From: Planctomycetota bacterium
GTDB lineage: Bacteria; Planctomycetota; J058; JAJDCP01
Assembly: GCA_029260765.1 (NCBI GenBank)
Contig: JAJDCP010000069.1
Coordinates: 1 to 64,000, forward strand
Direction: 5' to 3'
DNA length: 64,000 nt
The position numbers and the translations under genes were made by a program. Of the stretch, positions 9,311-17,454 are shown piece after piece (within the stretch, counting starts at the first letter, position 1; every line of letters starts with the position of its first letter). The notes below the pieces were generated by a model. The model made no database searches. It was not told the DNA's origin and saw only the letters and a program-made list of their open reading frames with translations.

Positions 9311-9961
9311 TCAGGCCAGTCCTTCGGCGCGCAGAGCTTCCAGAGCGGTGGTGAACCTGGCGGACTGCTCGAGCAGGGCTTTGTGGGCGACGATCGAGGG
9401 GAACTCTGCCAGCAGGGCGCTGCCAGGGACGTAGTCGAGCACGTCCCGGCCCAACCAATCCCAGATGCTGTACACCTTGAGATCGGCGACGCTCAGGCTG
9501 TCACCGACCAGGTAGCCGGAGGTGCTGCGGGCGAGGCGGCTCGCCATGAAACGCAGCCAGCGGGGAAGCTCATTCGCCGCGAAGGACTCGCGCATGCGCT
9601 TGCGTTCATCGTCGTCTGTAGCGCGGAACGAGGGCACCACGTAGCCATAGAAGTCTTCGACGACGCCGAGGTATTCGAGGGCGCGGGCCTGCTCGAGAGG
9701 CTCTTCGGGCAACAGATTGCCTGCCAGCCGGGCGACGTAGCAGAGGATGGCGTTGCTCTGCAGCAGAGTCTCGGTCTTGCCGTCGCGACTGATCTCGAGG
9801 ACCGGCACGGTTCCCAGCGGAATGTCCGGCTGTTGGCGGTAGTCGGGGGCGGTGACGAAGACATCCTGGTAGGGGATGTCGTGCATCCGCAGTGCGACGC
9901 GGATCGGTGCGGCCCGTCCGCCGCCTTTGAAGTATTTCAGCTTGAGGTTCGGTACGGTCAT
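9311..9961 (-). CDS. glutathione S-transferase family protein
   Basis: The 216-residue protein has an N-terminal thioredoxin-like domain (LKLKYFKGGGRAAPIR, with a Tyr at the position of the sigma-class catalytic Tyr; then GTVPVLE with the cis-proline and LLQSNAILCYVA, the glutathione-binding SN motif). An all-helical C-terminal domain follows from about residue 90 (LVGDSLSVADLKVY). This resembles the sigma or prostaglandin-D-synthase-like class. Substrate is unknown. The start has AGAGGAAG 5 bases upstream. Confidence 0.85.
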   Translation of the reverse strand: MTVPNLKLKYFKGGGRAAPIRVALRMHDIPYQDVFVTAPDYRQQPDIPLGTVPVLEISRDGKTETLLQSNAILCYVARLAGNLLPEEPLEQARALEYLGVVEDFYGYVVPSFRATDDDERKRMRESFAANELPRWLRFMASRLARSTSGYLVGDSLSVADLKVYSIWDWLGRDVLDYVPGSALLAEFPSIVAHKALLEQSARFTTALEALRAEGLA

Positions 9962-10108
9962 GCTGGCTTCCTCTTCTGGAGTGCGCTAGCGAGGCTACCA
10001 CAAACCTGCCTGGACGGCGACCGGGGCTACCTCTTGCGCCCGAAGGAGGACTGCCCGAGCCGCAGCGAGTATCATAGCAGGCGCGCTTCCCCCGTTGGAG
10101 GAACTTCG

Positions 10109-10936
10109 ATGCCAGGGTCCTCGTTCCTCGAGCTGTTCGCGCAGCCCAAGCCCATCCTTGCGATGCTCCACCTGGCGGCGTTGCCGGGCACGCCCCGAGC
10201 CCGGCTGAAGCCAACGGAGATCCTCGCGCAGGCGCTGGAAGAGGCGCGCATCTGTGCCAGCGCAGGCGTGGATGGGCTGATCCTCGAGAACATGGCCGAC
10301 CGCCCCTATCTCAACCGGGCCGTCGGTCCAGAAGTCTGCGCGCTGATGGCGGTGGCGGCCGCGGCCGTGCGTCAGCAGTCCGGCCTGCCCTGCGGCGTGC
10401 AGGTACTGGCGGGCGCGAACCGTGAGGCGCTGGCCATCGCTCTGGCAGCGGGTCTCGATTTCGTGCGGGTCGAGGGCTTCGTCTTTGCCCATGTGGCCGA
10501 CGAGGGGTTGATCGATGCGTGTGCCGGGTCCCTGCTGCGCTACCGGCGTGCGATCGGCGCCGAGCATGTGCTGGTGCTGGCGGACATCAAGAAGAAGCAC
10601 TCGGCGCACGCGCTGACTGCCGATGTCGATCTGGTTGAGACGGCGCGGGCCGCTGCGTTCTTCCTGGCCGATGGGGTCGTGGTGACGGGCACCGCGACCG
10701 GCCAGCCCACCGAGGTCGGTGACCTGCGAGCCGTGTCCGAGGCCGTCGAGCTGCCGGTGTTGGCCGGCTCGGGGGTCGGCCTGTCGAACCTGCCGACCAG
10801 TCTCTCCGCCGCCGATGCCTTGATCGTAGGGTCGGCGTTCAAGGTCTCGGGGCACTGGTCGCAGCCGGTAGATGCGGCGCGGGTCGAGAGCTTCATGCAC
10901 GCGGTACGCGCCTGGCGCGCCGGGCACGGCTCCTAG
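10109..10936 (+). CDS. BtpA/SgcQ family TIM-barrel protein
   Basis: This 275-residue protein reads as a complete BtpA-family barrel: AMLHLAALPGTP at the N-terminus, GVDGLILENMADRPY, GVQVLAGANREAL, FVRVEGFVFAHVADEG, VLADIKKKHSAH and the phosphate-binding-like VVVTGTATGQP and VLAGSGVG. Members are linked to photosystem I stability in cyanobacteria and to a sugar operon in E. coli; their reaction is not settled, so none is assigned. The frame is open from 9299, but GGAGG eight bases before ATG 10109 fixes the start. It overlaps the convergent lipoprotein gene by 4 bases. Confidence 0.88.
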   Translation: MPGSSFLELFAQPKPILAMLHLAALPGTPRARLKPTEILAQALEEARICASAGVDGLILENMADRPYLNRAVGPEVCALMAVAAAAVRQQSGLPCGVQVLAGANREALAIALAAGLDFVRVEGFVFAHVADEGLIDACAGSLLRYRRAIGAEHVLVLADIKKKHSAHALTADVDLVETARAAAFFLADGVVVTGTATGQPTEVGDLRAVSEAVELPVLAGSGVGLSNLPTSLSAADALIVGSAFKVSGHWSQPVDAARVESFMHAVRAWRAGHGS

Positions 10937-11394
10937 TGCTCGGCCAGCAGTGGCTGGATATGCGCGTGCCATAGTGCGCTGGCTCCCAGCTGTTCCAACT
11001 TGGTGGGCGTGAGGCTGCGGGCGTCCTCCAGCGGCAACGGAATCGGGATCAAAGTCTGCGCGTCCTGCACCAGGAACAGGCGTGTCGTGGCAGAGGTCTC
11101 GATTCTCTCCCCAGCGACGAACAGACCTTCGGGGAACAGGCAGATCTTGTCCGCCTCGGGCGTTCCGCCCTCGCGGTCGAGCATCATGACGGTCAGCTCC
11201 TGCTCAGGGTTGAGCACGATGGCCACGGGTTCTTCCCCAGCGGCATCGACCTTCCAGAGGCCATGGAACACGATCCGTGCATCGGTATCGGCCACCCCGC
11301 TGGCGTGGATGTAGCCGGGGGGCGGCGAGCTGGTACAACCGGTGGTGAGCAGGGCTACGCTGAGCAAGGCACACGCCAGGGCTGGGGTCTTCAT
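10933..11394 (-). CDS. small lipoprotein, unknown function
   Basis: A 153-residue protein with a signal peptide ending in the lipobox LLTTGC, so the mature protein should be lipid-anchored at Cys19. The remainder is a beta-rich domain with no motif I recognise. CGGAGGA lies immediately before the ATG at the right distance, and this decides the start although the frame continues upstream. That upstream frame runs through part of a decayed kinase copy and is not part of this gene. Confidence 0.8.
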   Translation of the reverse strand: MKTPALACALLSVALLTTGCTSSPPPGYIHASGVADTDARIVFHGLWKVDAAGEEPVAIVLNPEQELTVMMLDREGGTPEADKICLFPEGLFVAGERIETSATTRLFLVQDAQTLIPIPLPLEDARSLTPTKLEQLGASALWHAHIQPLLAEH

Positions 11395-11573
11395 GCTTCC
11401 TCCGTAAGGTCTGTGGGCGATACGGAGGGTCAGTCTCAAACGGCGTGCCGTTCTGGTGCTCGCGGTCCAGGCCCTGGGCGTGCGGATCCCGGAAGGTTTG
11501 TGGGCATTTGAAGTGCATGCGCTGTGCGCTGAGTGTACATGTCGGGGGAGTCGAGGGGAGAGAGAAGAGCACC

Positions 11574-11818
11574 GGTCCTTCAGTCGAGCCGCGCCAGGAT
11601 GCGCGTCAAGGTGCGGCGCAGACTCTCGGCGGTCGGACAGCGGTTCTTGCGCCGCTTCTGCAGCCGCGAGCCCGATGGCGAGCTGGCAGATCAGGCGCAA
11701 GGCGACTCTTGGCGACAGCGGCCCCTGGCGGTCTACCAGCTCTCTGAGCGTGTTGCGCGAGACGAACTCCAGCAGCAGGTAACTCAGGCCACGGTCGCGG
11801 CCGGTACCGATCACCCGC
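11574..11818 (-). pseudogene. internally deleted copy of the kinase gene at 18571-19626
   Basis: These 245 bases match two separate parts of the intact kinase. 11574-11663 matches 18565-18654 (kinase C-terminus and stop) and 11660-11818 matches 19013-19171 (middle of the kinase domain), with only a handful of differences. The two parts meet at a shared GCAG, and 362 bases, including HRD, DFG and the activation segment, are missing. Because 362 is not a multiple of three, the reading frame shifts at the join: the fragment reads LLLEFVSRNTLRELVDRQ and then an out-of-frame tail. It cannot make a kinase. The match stops abruptly on both sides. Confidence 0.9.
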
Positions 11819-11966
11819 TCTGCTTAGAGCCGTCGCGCGTTGTCGAGGCTGGCGAGCCCCTCGAGCTCTCGCGCGCGCCGTTGCTCCAGGCGGCTGGGAT
11901 CCTGAGCGTGCACGAAGATGGACAAGCCGGACACAACAGGGCCGGGATCACCCAGAGGAGCGTCAA

Positions 11967-12188
11967 CTAGCGGCGCGTCGCGGGCAGCGCGCCCAAGACG
12001 TGTGCAACGGCTCCCAACAGGGCGGCGTGGACGATGCCTGCCATCCCCTGGGGCTCGCGGAGGTGGGCGAAAGCGTAGCCCAGACCGGCAAAACCGAGCA
12101 GACAGATGAGCACCCGGACAGCGACGCCGGGTCGGGGTCTTGGACGGTCGGGCTGGGGTTGCGAAGGTGTCAGGTCCGGTGGGGCCAT
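11967..12188 (-). CDS. small two-segment membrane protein
   Basis: A 73-residue protein with a proline- and arginine-rich N-terminus (about residues 1-22) and two hydrophobic stretches (about 23-44 and 49-68). GAGGGGA lies 6 bases before the ATG. Nothing in it is recognised. Downstream, 11819-11966 has no clear gene before the kinase remnant. Confidence 0.5.
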   Translation of the reverse strand: MAPPDLTPSQPQPDRPRPRPGVAVRVLICLLGFAGLGYAFAHLREPQGMAGIVHAALLGAVAHVLGALPATRR

Positions 12189-12496
12189 GGGGCGTCCCCT
12201 CGGGTTTTCGCGCAGCCTCGAGGGTCCATCGGTGAGTCAAGCCGAGAATAAGGCGACTCACTGAAGCTGTGCGTGCTCAACGCGATCCGATTTCGAACGG
12301 CACGATCAACCCCGATCTGTCACGGGTCGAAGATCCTTCTGAATCCACGCCTTCTACGCCCGTCCCAGGTCCATCTCCAGACCTGCAGGGCGGCCGCTCC
12401 CCATTCTTCCCAATAAAAGTAAATATTTTTTACAAAACAAATTTCATTTACTCCCGGTAGGGTTATCGCAGGTAATCGCACTCCAGGAGAGAAACC
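12189..12496. other. intergenic region with an AT-rich patch ahead of the secreted hydrolase-like gene
   Basis: No gene is seen. Bases about 12411-12460 are unusually AT-rich for this genome (runs of T and A around AAATATTTTTTACAAAAC) and probably form the promoter for the gene starting at 12497, but I cannot pick the -35 and -10 boxes with confidence. AGGAGA at 12485-12490 is the ribosome site for that gene. Confidence 0.5.
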
Positions 12497-14716
12497 TTGA
12501 ACGTACGCAACCTGTTCTTTGCATTGCTGACCAGCATCTCGATCGCCAGTGCCCAGGTCGGCCCCACCCTGCAGGCCGATGCGGTCGGCACGATCACCGT
12601 CCTGGCCGACGGCAGCGTCATCTGCACCCGCCCGACGTCTGGCGAACCTGTCGGTATCTGGGACATCGCCAGCCTGCAGCTGAACGCACAACAGACCCTG
12701 CATGTCGAGCAACCCTCCGCCCACCACACCCTGGTGGTGCGCGTCCACGGGGTCTTTGACGTAGACGGTACGGTCTCGAGCAACGGCCGCCTGGTGCTGA
12801 TCGGCCTGCAGGGGGGCACGCTGAGCGAGTCCTCCACCGTGACGGCCAGCCAGCTCACGGTGACGGCCCTCGACTTCAGCGAAGCCAGCCTGCGGGGCTG
12901 GCTGCCGGTCAAGACCGAGCTTCCCCGCCTGCCCCCGACAAGTGCCTTGCGCTTCGACTGCCTCGGCGCCCTCGAGGCAACGGGGGCCGAGGGACGGGCT
13001 ACGACCCCCGGCAACCTCCGCCTGATGGCGCACCGCCTGGTGTTGCGGGGAAGCAGCAGCGTGCTGCACGACGGCCAGATCGTGGTTCTGGCCGGGCTCC
13101 AGGTTCAGACCGATCTGGGGAACTACCCGCTGGACTTCAGCGATGTGGTCGTGCCGATCGACCCCAGCCTGTTCGAAGGCGCGCTGATCGACAGCAAGCA
13201 GTCGGGCGGTGGCAACGGGATTCCGATGGACCGGAAGATGATCGCCAAGTTGTGGCTGACCCCGGAGCAGTACGCGACCTGGGTCGACTCCGTCGTGATC
13301 CACCTGGGGGACGGCTATATCCCCGCCACGCGCAGTATCGTGATCGACTGCGGCAACTGGGGCGTGACCCTGCTCGATGGCACTACCGTCACAACGACCG
13401 GGCCCTACAATCAAGGCTGCCAGCTGGACGTGTTCGGAGGCAAGATCCACCTGAAGGGTGCCACGGTCAGCTCGACCAATGACGGCGTCGTCGATGCGAT
13501 CCGCGTCGGCGGTGACGAGAACAACCTGGGCGCGACCCGCGCGGACGGGCCGGGCATCGCCTACAGCACCTTCATCGACAAGGACTCGAGCTTCGAGTAC
13601 GAGCCCAACGAGTTGCACGTCACCGGCTACTCGGTGCTGACCGAGGGCACCCTGCCGATTCTGCTGCTATCGGGCCACGATGGGGACGTCGAAGCAGACT
13701 GGCTGCTCGACCGCCGTGGCGTCTACGGCGTTGATGACAATGACGACAGCCAGGGCGCATCCGGCTTCATGAATGAAAGCATCCGCTACAACCACGACAC
13801 CGACGTCGCCCAGGCGATGGACGGCCTGGTCGCCGCTATGCAGCAGCAGTCTTCGGGCAACCGCCGCCCCTCGACCCTGACCTTTCGGCTTCGGCGGATC
13901 TACGTCGATGTCAACCGGCGATCGGGTTCGGCGACCGGCAAGCTGCTGCTACTCCTTGACGATCGCTACGGCTACGGCGACAACCCCGAGAACCAGCTGG
14001 CCTACGACCAGTTCCACACGTTGATCGCGCTCGGGGAACAGCTGATCGAGCAACAGTTCGGAAAAGGCATCATGCTCGATCTGCATGGCCACGACGATGG
14101 AGAAGACCTGGGGCCGGTCCAGATCGGTCATCGTATCCACCTTGACGCCATGCTCGCAGACGCAACCTTTCCCAACGCCCCCACCGTGGCTGACTTCGGC
14201 AGCCCGGTCTTCCGCGATCTGCTCAACAACACGCCCGAAGGAGGTGCCCTGAACAACCCGAAGAGCTCTTCGGTGATCCAGCTGGCACGGGACCTGGCCG
14301 AGGACGACAACAGCTCGTTGCGGCACCTCTGGGAAGTGATCTTCGGGGCAAGCTCGCTCTACCAGTTGTTCGGCAACCAGCTCGATGGCAACGACGTCCC
14401 CTACCGGACCTATGTCGTCGACGACCTCGACAACGTCGACGGCATCGACTACGACTTCCCCATGCGCGTCGGAGACTACATCCAGCGCCGCCACAGCTCG
14501 TCGGTGGGCTCGCCAGACTGCCGCCAGACTCCCGGCAACACGATGACCCCTGTTCACGACGGCTTTGTCGAAGAGGTCGACGGGATCCAGCTGGAGCTGC
14601 CCCAAGAGTACCGTTTCGAACAGGACGCGGACTACCTGAACGAGTTTCGGGAGGACATGGCGAGGGCGATCTTGCAGTTCGTCGAGAACAACTACGGGCT
14701 CGACGTGCTTCCCTGA
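12497..14716 (+). CDS. secreted protein with an N-formylglutamate-amidohydrolase-like C-terminal domain
   Basis: A 739-residue protein starting at TTG with AGGAGA upstream. Residues 1-19 are a signal peptide ending in SIASA. Residues about 20-365 are rich in short beta strands with repeated valine-threonine patterns and may form a beta-helix or sandwich; I do not recognise it. Residues about 385-735 resemble the N-formylglutamate amidohydrolase fold: LLLSGHDGD (metal-site position), RRIYVDVNRRSG, YDQFHTLI and IMLDLHGHDDG match its conserved blocks in order. A metal-dependent amidase or peptidase acting outside the cytoplasm is the reasonable inference. The gene stands alone between regulatory-looking DNA and a hairpin. 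Confidence 0.68.
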   Translation: MNVRNLFFALLTSISIASAQVGPTLQADAVGTITVLADGSVICTRPTSGEPVGIWDIASLQLNAQQTLHVEQPSAHHTLVVRVHGVFDVDGTVSSNGRLVLIGLQGGTLSESSTVTASQLTVTALDFSEASLRGWLPVKTELPRLPPTSALRFDCLGALEATGAEGRATTPGNLRLMAHRLVLRGSSSVLHDGQIVVLAGLQVQTDLGNYPLDFSDVVVPIDPSLFEGALIDSKQSGGGNGIPMDRKMIAKLWLTPEQYATWVDSVVIHLGDGYIPATRSIVIDCGNWGVTLLDGTTVTTTGPYNQGCQLDVFGGKIHLKGATVSSTNDGVVDAIRVGGDENNLGATRADGPGIAYSTFIDKDSSFEYEPNELHVTGYSVLTEGTLPILLLSGHDGDVEADWLLDRRGVYGVDDNDDSQGASGFMNESIRYNHDTDVAQAMDGLVAAMQQQSSGNRRPSTLTFRLRRIYVDVNRRSGSATGKLLLLLDDRYGYGDNPENQLAYDQFHTLIALGEQLIEQQFGKGIMLDLHGHDDGEDLGPVQIGHRIHLDAMLADATFPNAPTVADFGSPVFRDLLNNTPEGGALNNPKSSSVIQLARDLAEDDNSSLRHLWEVIFGASSLYQLFGNQLDGNDVPYRTYVVDDLDNVDGIDYDFPMRVGDYIQRRHSSSVGSPDCRQTPGNTMTPVHDGFVEEVDGIQLELPQEYRFEQDADYLNEFREDMARAILQFVENNYGLDVLP

Positions 14717-14833
14717 GCCGGCGTGTCACCCCTCAATGTCACCAGCTTCGCCAACTTCGCCTCCTGCACCAGCGACTCTGGCCGGGAGGCCGCCAGGCTC
14801 CTGACCGTGTCCCCTGAAAGCTCCTGAGCCGAC

Positions 14834-14862
14834 CGACCGCGGCCGCGCGCATGCCGCGGTCG
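14834..14862. terminator. GC-rich hairpin after the secreted hydrolase-like gene
   Basis: A perfect 9-base stem (CGACCGCGG with CCGCGGTCG) and an 11-base loop lie 118 bases after the stop at 14716 and just beyond the end of a convergent pseudogene. GTTTCT follows on the plus strand. It could serve either direction. Confidence 0.5.
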
Positions 14863-14928
14863 CGGCCGTTTCTACAAGACCCGGCAGCTCTGCCACCGAC
14901 ACCGGCCGCCCCCGCCTGACACCAGCCT

Positions 14929-15336
14929 TCAGTCGTAGGGCCGGCGTTCGAGCACCAGCCGCAACTCGAGACCCAGGTCGGCGCCCCGCTCGACGTCCAA
15001 CTCCAGGACGTCCCCCCAGCGCACGCCCGTCCAGCAGCTTGAACAGCGCGGCGACCGACTCCAGCGGCTGCTCATCGACCTGCAGCAACAGGTCGCCTTC
15101 CCGCAGGCCCGCTTTTTCGGCGGGGGCCTGCGGGAACTTCGACGGCCACCGGGGTCAGCAGCTCGTCGGCGTCGATGACGAGCTGGTAACTGCTTGGCTG
15201 GACTTCGGGGATGTAGAAGGGACCGTCCGACCCGCTCTCGCCGGCCTTGTTCCCGATGTTTGGTTGCCCCCGCGACCGCACCGTCGCTCTTGTGAGCGGC
15301 TGGCCGGCCCGGAACAGGCAGTCTTCGATGGCGTTT
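14929..15336 (-). pseudogene. frameshifted remnant of a protein with a carboxypeptidase-regulatory-like and a PDZ-like domain
   Basis: Three pieces in three frames read as one protein tail. About 15281-15120 reads GPFYIPEVQPSSYQLVIDAD, like a surface beta-sandwich repeat. About 15118-15022 reads AEKAGLREGDLLLQVDEQPL, a typical PDZ peptide-binding core. 15020-14929 reads ELDVERGADLGLELRLVLER and reaches a natural stop. The first frame change falls at a run of five C (GGCCCCCGCC) and the second near a CTGGACGG. Upstream the match disappears into the next gene, so the 5' end is missing too. Sequencing error could explain one indel but hardly all. Confidence 0.65.
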
Positions 15337-16782
15337 CTAGGGAAGGCGCTGCAGCATCCCGCCCTCGAGAAGAGCTTGAAAAAGCTCGCTCACCTTCTCC
15401 CATGTGTACGGTCGCCCAGTCGGGCCCCAGTCCAGCGCCTCCTTCGCGGTGAAGCCGTTCTGGAAGCTCACCAGCTTGCGGGCGAACTCGAAGAGATGGG
15501 GGTCGTCGAAGCAGACCCTGTTCGGGTGACATTGCAGGGTGACCGTCTCCAGTCCTCCCTCGTCCAGCCCCTGAACGAGAGAGACGTTCTGGCCCTGGAA
15601 CCCGCGGAAGAAGGAGAGTCGATCGTCGGGCTGCACGGGGCCGATGCTCCGGCTCATCGGTGGGATGTCCTTCCCATCGACCGCAATCAGCAGGCCCGCC
15701 TCGTAAAGTGCTCTCAAGGTTTCATCGGCGAGAGCCGGCCCGCCGAGCCCACCGATCTCGACCACCACTTCCTGGCGCGGCCTCCCATCGAAGCGATCGA
15801 GAGCGGTGCGGAGGTCTGCCTCCATCAGCTGGGGATCGTAGGGGGCTTCGTCACACTGGACGAATAGGGCCCCATCCGGACCAGGCGTGTCACGGATCTG
15901 GGCCCGTACCAGCCGCTCGGGAATCGCATTGCTATTGTAGGATGCGTGGGCCTCGATGAGGCGCCGCTCTGCCATGGCCAACTTGGGACCGCCGATGCCC
16001 CGCACGTCGCCCCAACTCAGAGAGCCGGTCATGTCCGCGCTGGCCAGGTAGAACTCTTCTTCTTTGCCGTACCAGTTGGCCCACAGGGCTCGGTAGAAAT
16101 CGCGCTCGATCACGCCGTCCGGCTCCACGCAGCCCCGCAGGTCGCCCGCGCCGAGGTACCGCACCTCGCCATCCGGGCCATAGAGCTCGTCCACCGCCGA
16201 ACCGGACAGGCCGAGCTTCACGACGCACCAATCTGCCAGCTCCCGCTCGACTGCTGCGAGGAAATCGCGCACGACGTTCCAGAATCGAAAGCCAACGGCA
16301 CCCCGAATGTGCCTGCAGAACCAGGTCGAGCACACGGAGTTCCGAGCCTGCCAGACGCCGCATCCTCCAGTCATAGGATCGGAATACGGACAGACGAGAT
16401 CGGCGGACGTGCCGAAGCCTTCAACTCGGGTGACGGCCCGGTAGCCCGAGACTGATCGCCGAGAGGGGCTGATGGCGACAGGCGTGGCGCCGATGCGATC
16501 CCGGATTTGCGCTCTCAGCTGTTGTGGGCCGTGACTGGCGCCCGTGCGGTCCGCTCCCAGGGCGTGTCCCACCAAGAAGTTCCATATCTGAGGGACGTAC
16601 GTACAGCACTTGACGGGCGGCACGAAGCGCTCGAACACAGCTGCATCCGAGGCAACGCTCGATGCGCACATCACGCAGTCGAGGCAGGTGGCACGCGTCT
16701 CTGCGGGGACCGAAGTTCCTAGTACCTGCTCCACCCAGCGCGCGTACAGCGGGGGGAGTGGGGTCTCGCTCTTTGGCTCCAC
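15337..16782 (-). CDS. cysteine-rich protein, possible metal-cluster protein, unknown function
   Basis: A 481-residue soluble protein. Its N-terminal third carries several cysteine clusters: CLDCVMC (near residue 34), VKCCTYVPQ, LVCPYSDPMTGGCG and SVCSTWFCRH. Together they resemble the zinc/iron-chelating YkgJ-type clusters or an iron-sulfur site, but I do not recognise the family. The rest has no transmembrane segment. The start is GTG with a near-perfect AAGGAGG 7 bases upstream. It lies downstream of two tandem micro-peptide genes on the same strand, about 570 bases away. A peptide-modifying role is conceivable from position alone and is speculation. Confidence 0.8.
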   Translation of the reverse strand: MEPKSETPLPPLYARWVEQVLGTSVPAETRATCLDCVMCASSVASDAAVFERFVPPVKCCTYVPQIWNFLVGHALGADRTGASHGPQQLRAQIRDRIGATPVAISPSRRSVSGYRAVTRVEGFGTSADLVCPYSDPMTGGCGVWQARNSVCSTWFCRHIRGAVGFRFWNVVRDFLAAVERELADWCVVKLGLSGSAVDELYGPDGEVRYLGAGDLRGCVEPDGVIERDFYRALWANWYGKEEEFYLASADMTGSLSWGDVRGIGGPKLAMAERRLIEAHASYNSNAIPERLVRAQIRDTPGPDGALFVQCDEAPYDPQLMEADLRTALDRFDGRPRQEVVVEIGGLGGPALADETLRALYEAGLLIAVDGKDIPPMSRSIGPVQPDDRLSFFRGFQGQNVSLVQGLDEGGLETVTLQCHPNRVCFDDPHLFEFARKLVSFQNGFTAKEALDWGPTGRPYTWEKVSELFQALLEGGMLQRLP

Positions 16783-17112
16783 ACAGATACCTCCTTGTCA
16801 CTGGTGCTCATTGCCACGTCCCTTGCGGAATCAAGGTCGCCGCGTGGATTTTGGGAGCCCCCGACAGCAGGCGCAATGGCTTGGGTCGCAGGACTGCACG
16901 TCGACGACAGTGGATTCTGGGGGCACGCGGAACTTCCAGAGCGCAGGTGCCTCAGGGGGGGCCCCTGGATCTTGGTCGCGCGCTTGCGTTCGCGGCTCAA
17001 GCTCCGCTCCGTGGTTCCGCTGTCGCGAAGATCCAATCTACCCTAGCACACCGCCTGCATTTCCTGCCAACTCGGAGCGGCGCATCTTCGTCCAACAGGA
17101 TCGTGTCGTGCC
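16783..17112. other. gene-free stretch with three degenerate repeats
   Basis: No convincing gene is found. A short motif recurs three times on the plus strand: TGGATTTTGGGAGC (near 16846), TGGATTCTGGGGGC (near 16911) and TGGATCTTGGTCGC (near 16966), spaced about 55-65 bases. They could be operator sites or the relic of a repeated coding unit; all frames through them look unlike the local genes. Confidence 0.35.
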
Positions 17113-17294
17113 CTACGGAGGGGCCAGCGCAGCGTAGATATCGACATCGGAGATCCGCACTCCGTCCAATGCCCAGGGCGCCAGTGACGCGATGAGCGGC
17201 TGTTCGTGCGGCAGCGGCAGGCAATCGTCAAGGTCCAGGACATCCAGGGGCGGCTCGTTTCGACGATCGCGCCACCCGGCAAACCGATCGATGC
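17113..17294 (-). pseudogene. orphan 3' coding fragment without a start
   Basis: On the minus strand an open frame ending at the TAG at 17113-17115 reads like a real protein tail (for example PPLDVLDLDDCLPLPHEQP and ALDGVRISDVDIYAALAPP), with codon use like the genome. Followed upstream, the frame stays open through repeat copy 1 to a TGA near 17438 but contains no ATG, GTG or TTG. It is best explained as the remains of a gene whose 5' part was replaced when the peptide repeat arrived. It could also be chance in GC-rich DNA. Confidence 0.35.
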
Positions 17295-17445
17295 AACAAG
17301 GGTAGGGTTCGACTCTTGGGACGTTGTGGGCGGGCTGTGCTGCGGAATGGACTAGCGGCGACGCACGCCGTCGCCGCCGACGGAGGGGATCTTGACGAAG
17401 ATAGAACCGGCTTTCAGTTTGGTCATGGCTCGCATGTCATTCTCC
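17295..17445. repeat. 160-bp-period direct repeat, copy 1
   Basis: These 151 bases match 17455-17605 with about 7 substitutions (roughly 95% identity). The copies are separated by 9 unrelated bases. The unit holds a complete micro-peptide gene with its ribosome site plus about 60 bases of downstream sequence. Confidence 0.95.
17352..17435 (-). CDS. 27-residue peptide, tandem copy 1
   Basis: Reads MRAMTKLKAGSIFVKIP followed by SVGGDGVRRR and a TAG. GGAGA lies 5 bases before the ATG at 17435; a second Met (residue 4) and an out-of-frame ATG upstream leave the exact start open. It is basic, has no cysteine, no hydrophobic anchor and a Gly-Gly near the C-terminus. The twin gene at 17512-17595 differs only by Asp to Asn after the Gly-Gly and by the stop codon. 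Conservation of a ribosome site, start and stop in both copies supports translation. Possible roles are a ribosomally made peptide precursor, a toxin or a small regulator; none can be chosen from sequence. Confidence 0.55.
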   Translation of the reverse strand: MRAMTKLKAGSIFVKIPSVGGDGVRRR

Positions 17446-17454
17446 ATTTCTCGG

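Noticed and set aside
11824..12261. 145-codon minus-strand open frame overlapping the small membrane protein
   Set aside because: It is Arg/Pro-rich and shadow-like, with no ribosome site; the overlapping 73-codon frame has one and has membrane segments.
17300..17322. GGGTTCGACTC T-loop-like sequence in both repeat copies
   Set aside because: The flanking bases do not form a T stem and there is no anticodon arm or acceptor stem around it.
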